Source: Rothia gullae (GTDB lineage: Bacteria > Actinomycetota > Actinomycetes > Actinomycetales > Micrococcaceae). Taken from it: a stretch of 23,655 bases of DNA. Below are positions 1 through 6,501 of the stretch, one piece after another. The notes under the pieces were generated by a model. The model did no database searches. It had not been told where the DNA came from and saw nothing but the letters and a program-made list of their open reading frames with translations. Location: positions 41,714 to 65,368 of the forward strand of contig NZ_JANCOC010000014.1 in the NCBI RefSeq assembly GCF_024294905.1, given 5' to 3'. Position numbers and translations under genes: made by a program. The stretch's first letter is position 1, and each line of letters begins with the position of its first letter.

Positions 1-60
1 CGGCCCCACTGGAGCAGGCGCCGCAAACATCCCTTTTGTCCCCAAATAACGTTTTCGGTG

Positions 61-123
61 TGGGCCCCCCCGCGGGGGGGCCCCCGGTCCGCGCGCCGCC
101 GCCCCTCCGGGGGGGGGGGCCCC
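61..123. repeat. G/C-only palindromic tract upstream of tsf
   Basis: A stretch of almost pure G and C lies in the leader of tsf. Positions 62-83 are a perfect 22-bp palindrome (GGG C7 GC G7 CCC). Positions 109-119 are a run of eleven G, followed by C4. Transcribed, 62-83 would fold into a very stable hairpin, possibly the rpsB-tsf attenuator or terminator, but no U tract follows. The usual upstream neighbour, rpsB, is not recognisable in the first 185 bases. A short frame ending at TAA 47-49 could be its tail, but I cannot support that. Confidence 0.6.
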
Positions 124-185
124 GTCCGCCATTTGTACCACCGGGATGTCATCCCGATTTATTACAGCAACACAAGGAGTTCACA

Positions 186-1016
186 ATGGCGAACTACACC
201 GCAGCAGACATCAAGGCACTGCGCGAGAAGACCGGCGCAGGTATGCTCGACGTCAAGAAGGCTCTGGACGAGGCTAACGGCGACCAGCAGAAGGCTGCCG
301 AGATTATCCGCGTTAAGGGTCTGAAGGGCATCACCAAGCGCGAGGGTCGCGCAACCGCTGAGGGCCTGGTAGCTGCACGCGTTGAGAACGGCGTTGGCTA
401 CATGATCGAGGTCAACTCTGAGACCGACTTCGTGGCAAAGTCCGACCCCTTCATCGCTTTCGGCCAGAACGTGCTCGAGGCCGCTATTGCTGCTAACGCT
501 TCCACCCTGGAAGAGCTGCAGGCTGCATCCTACGATGGTAAGACCGTTGAGGAGCTGACCACCGACGCTGGTGCACTGCTCGGCGAGAAGATCGTTGTCC
601 GCCGCGTTGCACGCGTTGAGGGCGAGAACGTTGCAGTTTACCTGCACAAGACCTCCAAGGACCTGCCGGCACAGGTTGGCGTTCTGCTGGCTGTCTCCGG
701 TGAGAACACCGACGAGATCGCACACGACGTTGCAGTTCACATTGCTGCAATGAGCCCCAAGTACCTGGACTCCGAGTCCATCCCCGCCGACCAGATCGAG
801 ACCGAGGAGCGCGTTGCTCGCGAGACCGCAATCGCTGAGGGCAAGCCCGAGAAGATTCTGGACAAGATCGTTGAGGGTCGCCTGAAGGGCTTCTTCAAGG
901 AGAACACCCTGCTCGATCAGGACTTCGCGAAGGACTCCAAGAAGTCGGTCGCACAGGTTCTGTCCGAGGCTGGCGCAACCGCTACCGCTTTCGCACGTTT
1001 CCGCGTGGGCGCATAA
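186..1016 (+). CDS. tsf: Elongation factor Ts (EF-Ts)
   Basis: EF-Ts is the cytoplasmic nucleotide exchange factor that regenerates EF-Tu-GTP from EF-Tu-GDP. The 276-residue product starts MANYTAADIK, followed by the N-terminal UBA-like helices (LREKTGAGMLDVKKAL). The hallmark TDFVAKSDPF loop of the core domain, which contacts EF-Tu, follows at about residues 80-90. The C-terminus (FARFRVGA) is typical of actinobacterial EF-Ts, and the length matches the family. The ATG at 186 is preceded by AAGGAG at 174-179. The reading frame stays open upstream to position 36, but that extension is translated G/C palindrome and not conserved protein. A strong hairpin follows the gene. rpsB would normally be upstream but lies outside the window. 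Confidence 0.98.
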   Translation: MANYTAADIKALREKTGAGMLDVKKALDEANGDQQKAAEIIRVKGLKGITKREGRATAEGLVAARVENGVGYMIEVNSETDFVAKSDPFIAFGQNVLEAAIAANASTLEELQAASYDGKTVEELTTDAGALLGEKIVVRRVARVEGENVAVYLHKTSKDLPAQVGVLLAVSGENTDEIAHDVAVHIAAMSPKYLDSESIPADQIETEERVARETAIAEGKPEKILDKIVEGRLKGFFKENTLLDQDFAKDSKKSVAQVLSEAGATATAFARFRVGA

Positions 1017-1094
1017 GGACTCGCTGCAGTTCTGCCCTCCCGTATTGCGGGTTCCCGGTAATGGAAATCGTATGAGGTTGGGATTATATCCTGA

Positions 1095-1130
1095 AGCCGG
1101 GTAGTCACCACTGGTGGCTACCCGGCTTTG
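1095..1130 (+). terminator. Hairpin terminator after tsf
   Basis: Arms 1095-1110 and 1112-1127 form a 16-bp inverted repeat with a single G-U wobble, starting AGCCGGGTAG and ending CTACCCGGCT. A short TTTGCT follows. It lies about 80 nt after the tsf stop and fits a Rho-independent terminator with a poor U tract, the usual form in high-GC actinobacteria. Confidence 0.75.
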
Positions 1131-1211
1131 CTGTATCCTTGATAAGGACTAGGCGGCAGGAGCCCGCCCCAATCACCCATAACAATCCCTAGGTAAGCCA
1201 CTGGAGGAACC

Positions 1212-1955
1212 ATGACTGAAGCGAATCCCCGCCCGATGCACCGTGACGAGACCGGCCGTCGCCGCGTTTTGCTCAAGCTTTCCGGTGAGGTTTTTGGTGG
1301 CGGTGAAGTTGGTATTTCTACCGAGGTCGTGCGCAGCATCGCTAAGCAAATCGCCGCAACCGTTGGCGAAGTTGAGACCTCCATCGTGATTGGTGGCGGA
1401 AACTTCTTCCGCGGAGCTGAACTCTCTCAGGCGGGTATGGACCGCTCCCGTGCAGACTACATGGGTATGCTCGGTACCGTGATGAACTCCCTGGCTCTGC
1501 AGGACTTCCTGGAGCAGGAGGGTATTGACACCCGCGTTCAGTCCGCTATCACCATGCCGCAGGTTGCTGAGACTTACATTCCTCGCCGCGCGATCCGCCA
1601 CATGCAGAAGGACCGCGTCGTGATTTTCGGTGCTGGTGCGGGTCTGCCCTACTTCTCCACCGACACTGTGGCTGCTCAGCGCGCCCTGGAAATCCACGCA
1701 GATGAGGTTCTGGTGGCTAAGAACGGCGTGGACGGCATATACACTGCTGACCCGAACAAGGACCCCAACGCTGAGCGCCTGTACAACCTCACCTACGATG
1801 AGGCAATGCAGCGCAACATCCGCGTGCTGGATCAGACCGCGTTCTCCCTGTGCCGCGACAACAACGTGACCATGCGCGTGTTCGGCATGCAGGGTGAGGG
1901 CAATGTAACCCGCGCAATTCTGGGCGAGAAGATGGGTACCCTTGTTACTCGCTAA
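1212..1955 (+). CDS. pyrH: UMP kinase
   Basis: UMP kinase phosphorylates UMP to UDP with ATP in pyrimidine nucleotide synthesis; the bacterial enzyme is a hexamer of the amino acid kinase fold. The 247-residue product shows the family motifs in order: [11 protein letters not shown] near residue 20, [12 protein letters not shown] near 63, [16 protein letters not shown] near 83, [14 protein letters not shown] near 142 and [12 protein letters not shown] near 173. It ends EKMGTLVTR. The ATG at 1212 has GGAGG at 1203-1207. Its place between tsf and frr is the conserved bacterial order. The hairpin upstream and the roughly 300-bp gap downstream suggest it has its own promoter; a weak TTGCTG-N16-TAGGCG candidate lies at 1128-1155. 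Confidence 0.98.
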   Translation: MTEANPRPMHRDETGRRRVLLKLSGEVFGGGEVGISTEVVRSIAKQIAATVGEVETSIVIGGGNFFRGAELSQAGMDRSRADYMGMLGTVMNSLALQDFLEQEGIDTRVQSAITMPQVAETYIPRRAIRHMQKDRVVIFGAGAGLPYFSTDTVAAQRALEIHADEVLVAKNGVDGIYTADPNKDPNAERLYNLTYDEAMQRNIRVLDQTAFSLCRDNNVTMRVFGMQGEGNVTRAILGEKMGTLVTR

Positions 1956-2029
1956 CCCCTAAATTTTTAGGTTTGGGCGTACGGAACGCGCCCTCACACT
2001 GTGACCGTGCTCGATAGCGCGGACTTATT

Positions 2030-2088
2030 CTGGACGGTACCGCGCGGGTAAGCGCTAAAACTCGCTTATGCCCGCCGGTACCGTCTAG
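2030..2088. other. Long imperfect hairpin in the pyrH-frr gap
   Basis: The 296-bp gap 1956-2251 holds no gene. Its main feature is a dyad whose outer arms pair CTGGACGGTACC (2030-2041) with GGTACCGTCTAG (2077-2088). The pairing continues inward through a GC-rich stretch to AAGCG (2050-2054) with CGCTT, closing a loop of about 8 nt. No U tract follows, so it is either a weak terminator of pyrH or a structured frr leader. A smaller inverted repeat (CCTAAA, then TTTAGG) sits at 1958-1971, just after the pyrH stop. Confidence 0.6.
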
Positions 2089-2251
2089 ACTTATATCAAA
2101 TACGACGTTCTGCTTCTTTCCCGTCGACTTCGCATTATCCTTACGGTTTTCGCCTCGGATGCGCCGCGAACCGGTAGGGAAATCATGAAGGTTGAACGCG
2201 CACCCACCGACAATTCTGGTACCCCAGAATACCGACAAAGGAGATCCTTTC

Positions 2252-2809
2252 GTGATCGAAGAAATCCTTGCCGAATCCGGCGAGAAGATGGAAAAGACCA
2301 TCGAAGCAACCAAGACCGAGTTCGCTAAGGTCCGCACCGGTCGTGTGAACCCCGCAATCTTCAGCGGCCTGACCGCCGACTACTACGGTGCACCGACCCC
2401 GCTGCAGCAGCTGGTGTCCTTCAACGTTGAGGACGCACGTACCGTCAAGATTGTTCCCTTCGACGTGACCGCACTGGCAGCTATCGAGAAGGCTCTGCGT
2501 GACTCCGACCTGGGCGTTAACCCCAGCAACGACGGTGCAGCTATCCGCGTTGTCATGCCCGAAATGACCGCTGAGCGCCGTAAGGAATACACCAAGCTCG
2601 TCAACCACAAGGCTGAAGAGGCTCGTATCTCCATCCGTAACGTTCGCCGCCACGCTAAGACCGCTATTGACAAGCTGGTCAAGGACAGCGAAATCGGTGA
2701 AGACGAAGGCGCACGTGCTGAGAAGGAACTGGACGCACAGACCAAGAAGCACATCGACCAGGTCGATGCACTGTACAAGCACAAGGAAGCTGAACTGCTC
2801 GAGGTCTAA
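2252..2809 (+). CDS. frr: Ribosome recycling factor
   Basis: RRF works with EF-G to split post-termination ribosomes so that subunits can be reused. The product is exactly 185 residues, the standard RRF length. Recognisable blocks are KVRTGRVNPAIFSGL near residues 25-40, YYGAPTPLQQLVSFNVEDART near 44-64, the DLGVNPSNDGAAIRV loop near 85-100 and PEMTAERRKEYTKLV near 102-117. The helical C-terminus belongs to the triple-helix bundle. The start is GTG at 2252, chosen because AAGGAG lies at 2238-2243 and because it gives the family N-terminus (IEEILAESGEKMEKTIEAT). The frame is open upstream to 2192, but that part is not conserved. cdsA starts six bases after the stop, so the two genes are probably cotranscribed. 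Confidence 0.97.
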   Translation: MIEEILAESGEKMEKTIEATKTEFAKVRTGRVNPAIFSGLTADYYGAPTPLQQLVSFNVEDARTVKIVPFDVTALAAIEKALRDSDLGVNPSNDGAAIRVVMPEMTAERRKEYTKLVNHKAEEARISIRNVRRHAKTAIDKLVKDSEIGEDEGARAEKELDAQTKKHIDQVDALYKHKEAELLEV

Positions 2810-2815
2810 ACCCTA

Positions 2816-3724
2816 ATGAGTACACGCAAAGAAGCGAAAGAAGCGAGAGGCGCGCCGCCTGCTCCACAGCCGAGCCAGCAGACCGCTGCAACGCCGGTGA
2901 AGTCGCGCAGTGCCAAAGCTGGCCGTAACCTGCCCGCCGCCATTGGTGTGGGCGTTGGTTTCGGCGTGCTATTGGTGCTGGGCCTGATTTACCAGCCGGT
3001 TTTTGTGGCGGTCGCTACCGGCGCGGCAGCTTTGGGCGCCTGGGAGATTGGGCACGTGCTCAACACCCGCCGCGGCTACGGCATCCCGGAATACCTGCTG
3101 GGTGCCCTGTCTGGCGCAATTGTAGTGGTGTCCTTCCTGTTCGGTTTTACCGGGCTGGGCATCGCCCTGGCGGTGAGCCTGCTGGTGCTGCTGCTCTCTT
3201 CTGCTCTCGTGCGTGCTGACCGTCAGGTCTCACTGGGTAAGTCTTTGGGCGGTAGCGCCCTGACTCTGCTGTGGGTGCCGCTGATGCTGGGTATTGCCAT
3301 GGTCTACTTCCAGACGGACCACGGCGAGCGCGGCGTCCTCATGATTCTGCTGATGGCCATCTGCAATGACACGTTCGGCTTCATTGCCGGCGTGAATTGG
3401 GGTAAGCACCCGATGGCGCCGAAGATCTCCCCGAAGAAAAGCTGGGAGGGGCTGGCTGGCTCCTTCGTCGGCTCGGCGGTTGTTGGCGCTATCGCCTTGG
3501 CGGTCATGGGTTCGCCCTGGTATTGGGCTATTCCGCTGGCGGCGGTCATGGTGGGCGCTTCGACTGCCGGTGACCTGGTCGAGTCCGTGTTCAAGCGCCG
3601 TATGGGTGTGAAGGACATGTCGAATATCCTGCCCGGTCACGGTGGCATGATGGATCGCCTGGATTCGATTCTTTTCGCTGCGGCGGCTGGCTGCCTGATT
3701 TTCCGGTTTATTATGCCGCTCTAA
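2816..3724 (+). CDS. cdsA: Phosphatidate cytidylyltransferase (CDP-diglyceride synthase)
   Basis: This membrane enzyme converts phosphatidic acid and CTP into CDP-diacylglycerol, the precursor of phosphatidylglycerol, cardiolipin and phosphatidylinositol. The 302-residue product has a charged, Ala/Pro-rich cytoplasmic N-terminus of about 40 residues, then around seven to eight hydrophobic helices. The family signature follows near residues 257-275: SVFKRRMGVKDMSN, then LPGHGGMMDRLDS. The conserved block WGKHPMAPKISPKKSWEG also sits in the second half. The gene starts six bases after frr, so translation may be coupled. A hairpin terminator follows. The frr-cdsA order is standard in actinobacteria. 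Confidence 0.96.
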   Translation: MSTRKEAKEARGAPPAPQPSQQTAATPVKSRSAKAGRNLPAAIGVGVGFGVLLVLGLIYQPVFVAVATGAAALGAWEIGHVLNTRRGYGIPEYLLGALSGAIVVVSFLFGFTGLGIALAVSLLVLLLSSALVRADRQVSLGKSLGGSALTLLWVPLMLGIAMVYFQTDHGERGVLMILLMAICNDTFGFIAGVNWGKHPMAPKISPKKSWEGLAGSFVGSAVVGAIALAVMGSPWYWAIPLAAVMVGASTAGDLVESVFKRRMGVKDMSNILPGHGGMMDRLDSILFAAAAGCLIFRFIMPL

Positions 3725-3748
3725 AGCCTGAAGCTTTTATCGCTTACG

Positions 3749-3800
3749 AAAGGCGGGATGTTTCTTCCCACGAGTGGGGGAGGGGCGCCCCGCCTTTGCT
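3749..3800 (+). terminator. Terminator after cdsA
   Basis: Outer arms AAAGGCGGG (3749-3757) and CCCGCCTTT (3789-3797) pair perfectly. An inner stem TCCCAC (3766-3771) with GTGGGG (3774-3779) sits in the loop. The right arm ends in TTT, then GCTG. It would end the frr-cdsA transcript. Confidence 0.75.
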
Positions 3801-3869
3801 GTACCCGCTTTCGCTGTACCCGGTGAATAGGGGCGTGAAAGGCTATATCTAAGACGCCGCCCGCCCACC

Positions 3870-3900
3870 TTGCACCAGGTAGCCTGCGCATTGGTATTCT
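3870..3900 (+). promoter_or_regulatory. Candidate promoter of the DivIVA-repeat gene
   Basis: TTGCAC (3870-3875) could be a -35 box and TATTCT (3895-3900) a -10 box, with a 19-bp spacer. The -10 carries a TGG extension (TGGTATTCT), matching the extended -10 pattern that tolerates a poor -35 or spacer. Initiation would leave a leader of about 23 nt before the TTG start at 3930. Confidence 0.4.
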
Positions 3901-3929
3901 TAAAGTTCAATCGTCGAGAGGAGCCCACT

Positions 3930-4517
3930 TTGGCAAGCACCACCCGCGGAGGCGGATTTGCCCGTGCAGCAGAAACCGAACCCGGCTACAAGCGCAGTGA
4001 AGTCGACCGCCTGTTCACCCGTCTCGCCGAGGACTACGAGAAGCTCAGCGGAGCCTCCGAACTGCCCGAAGATCTCTACACCTCCCGACGGATCCGCCAG
4101 GTCGTCTTCCGTGAAGAACCCGGCGGCTACCAGCTGGATGTGGTCGACCGCGCCCTCGAAAAGATTGAGGAACGCTTCGCCAAGCTCGAACGCAGCCGCT
4201 ACATTGAGGCGTACGGCCTAGACAACTGGGAACGCTCCCTCATAGAGACCGGCGAACTGCTCGCTGGCCGCCTGGAACGCCCCGCCGGTGAGCGTTTCCG
4301 CCGTCCCAGCAAGCGCCGCCACATGGGCTACTTCGTCGGCGATGTGGACGCCATCTGCGACCGCGTGTACGCCCAGCTCAACAGCGAAGAGCCGCTGGAC
4401 CCCTCCGTGGTGCGCCACGCAAAGTTCCGCCCCGCCTCCGGCACCGTCAGCTACGAGGAATCCCAGGTGGACGCTTTCCTGGACCGTTGCATTGAGCTGC
4501 TGCAGGATCTGCTTTAA
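3930..4517 (+). CDS. DivIVA-domain repeat protein
   Basis: A 195-residue soluble protein built from repeated DivIVA N-terminal-like half-motifs. These are GYKRSEVDRLFTRLAEDYEK (19-38), RQVVFREEPGGYQLDVVDRA (56-75), GYFVGDVDAICDRVYAQL (133-150) and KFRPASGTVSYEESQVDAFL (165-184). The pattern F-x(n)-GY-x-x-x-x-VD-x-x-L/F is the one DivIVA/Wag31 family proteins use near the membrane and poles. This protein lacks the long coiled coil of true Wag31. It resembles the actinobacterial 'DivIVA domain repeat' family often found near cdsA. The start is TTG at 3930 with GAGAGGAG at 3916-3923; the frame is open upstream but without conserved residues. Function is unknown, with a role in growth or division inferred from the domain only. 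Confidence 0.88.
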   Translation: MASTTRGGGFARAAETEPGYKRSEVDRLFTRLAEDYEKLSGASELPEDLYTSRRIRQVVFREEPGGYQLDVVDRALEKIEERFAKLERSRYIEAYGLDNWERSLIETGELLAGRLERPAGERFRRPSKRRHMGYFVGDVDAICDRVYAQLNSEEPLDPSVVRHAKFRPASGTVSYEESQVDAFLDRCIELLQDLL

Positions 4518-4530
4518 AACGTGAAGTGTT

Positions 4531-4568
4531 GAATCCCCCGCCCCGTATGACAGGGTGGGGGATTCTCT
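4531..4568 (+). terminator. Terminator after the DivIVA-repeat gene
   Basis: Arms GAATCCCCCGCCC (4531-4543) and GGGTGGGGGATTC (4553-4565) form a 13-bp stem with one G-U wobble and a 9-nt loop, 14 nt after the stop codon. Only TCTT follows, so the U tract is weak. Confidence 0.75.
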
Positions 4569-4581
4569 TGCGCTGAGGTCG

Positions 4582-4625
4582 TCTATTCTGGGGTTCATCT
4601 ATTCTGGGGTTCGTCTACACTGGGC
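4582..4625 (+). repeat. Tandem 16-bp repeat upstream of dxr with -10-like boxes
   Basis: Two exact copies of TCTATTCTGGGGTTC (4582-4596 and 4598-4612), each within a 16-bp period, are followed by a degenerate third (GTCTACACTGGGCTTTC, 4613-4629). Each unit carries a -10-like hexamer: TATTCT at 4584 and 4600, TACACT at 4616. No good -35 is placed for all of them. The array sits in the dxr upstream region and may hold its promoter. Confidence 0.6.
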
Positions 4626-4689
4626 TTTCTAAGATGAGAGGCGGCGCCAGTACCCGAATCCACCCGCGAGCTCATGAGACACTAGAACC

Positions 4690-6015
4690 ATGAAGTTTGG
4701 ATCCTCAGCACGCGTCGGCGGTAGCCGCGACCGCCTCACCGACGCCCTCACAGAACTCACACGCGCACCGCAGCGCGTCACCCTCCTCGGCTCAACCGGC
4801 TCCATCGGCACCCAAGCCATGGAAGTCATCGACCACCTCGCCGCGCTCAAAGGCACCAGCGCCTCCGCCGCCGACGCACCGCTGAAAGTCGTCGCCCTCT
4901 CCGCAGGCTCCCGATCCCTCGAACTGCTCGCACGCCAGGCAGTGTACGTGCGCGCCGAACTGGTCGCCACCAGCGGCACCGCCGAAGACGCGCAGCGCCT
5001 CCGCGAACTCATCGAAGCGGCAGCCTCCGAAGCAGGCGCCACCGGCTACACCCCGCAAATTGCCCACGGCGCCGAAGCCTCCGTACAGGCCGCGGCACAC
5101 CCGGCAGACACCGTCCTCAACGGCATCACCGGCTCCATCGGCCTGGAACCGACCCTCACCGCCCTCAACAGCGGCTACCGCGTGGCACTGGCCAACAAGG
5201 AATCCCTCATCGCAGGCGGCCCGCTCGTACGCGCCGCCGTCGACGCATCCCCCCTGAACACCCCCATGGTGCCCGTCGACTCCGAACACTCCGCCCTCGC
5301 GCAGGCACTCGCCTCCGGAACCGACGCAGAAATCGACCGACTCATCCTCACCGCATCGGGTGGCCCGTTCCGCGGCTACAAGCGTGAACAGCTACACGAG
5401 GTGACCCCCGCGCAGGCGCTCGCACACCCCACCTGGGACATGGGCCTGGTCGTCACCACCAACTCGGCAACCATGGTCAACAAGGCACTCGAAGTGCTTG
5501 AAGCACACCACCTGTTCGGCGTGGACCTAGACCGTATTGACGTGGCGGTTCACCCGCAGTCCATCGTGCATTCCATGGTGCAGTTCGTGGACGGCTCAAC
5601 CATTGCGCAGGCGTCCCCACCGAGCATGGTTCTGCCCATTGCCCTGGGCCTGACCTGGCCGCACCGCATCCCCGGCGCCGTGCCTGCTTGCGACTGGTCG
5701 AAGGCAGCATCCTGGACTTTTGAACCGCTGGACGAGGAAGCATTCTCCGCCGTGCGAATGATCAAGGACGCCGGCAAGGTCGGCGGCACCCATCCGGCAG
5801 TGTTCAACGCCGCCAATGAGGAAGCCGTGGCAGCATTCCATGCGGGCGCGATTCGCTTTACCGACATTGTCGATTCGGTCGCACGCGTGCTGGAGGAGCA
5901 CACCGGCAGCGCTGAGGCTGTTTCTGACGCTGATTTAACGCTGGAGGCTGTGCTGAACGCGGAGCGTTGGGCTCGCGTTCGCGCGAATGAGCTGCTGGGC
6001 ATGACCGGACGCTAA
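4690..6015 (+). CDS. dxr: 1-deoxy-D-xylulose 5-phosphate reductoisomerase
   Basis: DXR converts DXP to MEP with NADPH, the first committed step of the MEP isoprenoid pathway. The 441-residue product carries the NADPH-binding LLGSTGSIGTQ near residue 33 and NGITGSIGLEPTL near 143. Other family motifs are ALANKESLIAGG near 166, the metal/substrate site PVDSEHSA near 196, LTASGGPFRG near 219, HPTWDMG near 242, TTNSATMVNKALEV near 254, HPQSIVHSMVQF near 288 and FNAANEEAVAAF near 374. It is longer than the E. coli enzyme (398 aa) because of a basic N-terminal extension of about 27 residues and acidic/Ala-rich insertions. No clear Shine-Dalgarno precedes the ATG at 4690. The message may be leaderless, or the true start may be slightly downstream. 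Synonymous usage is strongly C-ending through most of the gene but shifts to T/G-ending in the last 150 bp. Confidence 0.96.
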   Translation: MKFGSSARVGGSRDRLTDALTELTRAPQRVTLLGSTGSIGTQAMEVIDHLAALKGTSASAADAPLKVVALSAGSRSLELLARQAVYVRAELVATSGTAEDAQRLRELIEAAASEAGATGYTPQIAHGAEASVQAAAHPADTVLNGITGSIGLEPTLTALNSGYRVALANKESLIAGGPLVRAAVDASPLNTPMVPVDSEHSALAQALASGTDAEIDRLILTASGGPFRGYKREQLHEVTPAQALAHPTWDMGLVVTTNSATMVNKALEVLEAHHLFGVDLDRIDVAVHPQSIVHSMVQFVDGSTIAQASPPSMVLPIALGLTWPHRIPGAVPACDWSKAASWTFEPLDEEAFSAVRMIKDAGKVGGTHPAVFNAANEEAVAAFHAGAIRFTDIVDSVARVLEEHTGSAEAVSDADLTLEAVLNAERWARVRANELLGMTGR

Positions 6016-6053
6016 ATCGGTTCTGTGGGCGGCACGCATTTCTATGGGATGCG

Positions 6054-6179
6054 GCCGGCGCGGACCTTCCTACGCTCCTACAGGGGAACCCACCCTCTCG
6101 GGTGCTCCGCTCTTCCTTGCTTCGCTGCGGAGAGCACCCGAGAGGGTACCCTGATGTCGCTTCCGGAAGGTGCACCGGC
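6054..6179 (-). repeat. Palindromic repeat copy R1 (inverted orientation)
   Basis: First of four related hairpin-forming repeats in the dxr-rseP region, in reverse orientation. Outer arms GCCGG (6054-6058) plus ACCTTCC (6064-6070) pair with GGAAGGT (6165-6171) plus CCGGC (6175-6179). Family-conserved blocks are TCCTACAGGGG (6076-6086) and ACCCTGATGTCGCTTCC (6148-6164). Inside is an extra perfect 16-bp stem, ACCCTCTCGGGTGCTC (6092-6107) with its complement (6132-6147). The apex contains GCTTCGC, the complement of the GCGAAGC found in the other copies. The whole folds into a hairpin of about 126 nt. No coding capacity is recognised. Confidence 0.85.
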
Positions 6180-6206
6180 TCGCTCTGATAGTGCTTGGGC
6201 GCGCGG

Positions 6207-6296
6207 AGGGGCGGTGTCGTCCGAAGGTGACATCAGGGTGCCCGAAGCGAAGCGAGGGCGGGTGCCCCTGTAGGAACGAGGACGAACACCGTCCCT
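6207..6296 (+). repeat. Palindromic repeat copy R2
   Basis: Second copy, direct orientation. Outer arms AGGGGCGGTGTCGTCC (6207-6222) and GGACGAACACCGTCCCT (6280-6296) pair with one mismatch and one bulge. The core contains GACATCAGGGTGCCC, then GAAGCGAAGCGAGGGC at the apex, then GGGTGCCCCTGTAGGA. The core is nearly identical to R3. R1 and R2 sit 27 bp apart in opposite orientation between dxr and the lipoprotein gene. Confidence 0.88.
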
Positions 6297-6351
6297 CCAT
6301 CCGTATCCCGAAAGAAAAACACGCGGCGCGCCATCCCAGATACTGCATGAG

Positions 6352-6375
6352 GAGAGAGGACGAACACTGCCCCCC
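6352..6375 (+). repeat. Remnant half-arm of the palindromic repeat
   Basis: GAGGACGAACACTGCCCC within this interval matches the right outer arm of R2 (GAGGACGAACACCGTCCC) and of R3 (GAGGACGAACGCCGCCCC) with few changes. No core or left arm lies beside it, so it looks like a decayed or deleted fifth copy. The rest of 6297-6400 shows nothing recognisable. Confidence 0.5.
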
Positions 6376-6406
6376 TTGCCTCCCCCCCCCTGGCGCATAG
6401 TAGGCT
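6376..6406 (+). promoter_or_regulatory. Candidate promoter with a C9 spacer tract, lipoprotein gene
   Basis: TTGCCT (6376-6381) as -35 and TAGGCT (6401-6406) as -10 are separated by 19 bp. The spacer begins with nine consecutive C (6382-6390). TAGGCT is a typical actinobacterial -10. Loss of two C would bring the spacer to the optimal 17 bp, so slippage in this tract could switch expression. The predicted leader to the ATG at 6502 is about 90 nt. The call rests on sequence pattern only. Confidence 0.4.
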
Positions 6407-6501
6407 AGTGTTCAAAATATGTTCTCTCAAGGGTAAACAACGAAGAGCCCCTGAACGAGCGGACAAAGATGCAGCTATATTTCACGAGGAAGTGCCCACT
6501 T

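Noticed and set aside
36..185. N-terminal extension of tsf from TTG 36
   Set aside because: It translates the G/C palindrome into Pro/Gly/Arg-rich sequence; EF-Ts proteins start at MANYT, and AAGGAG sits just before ATG 186.
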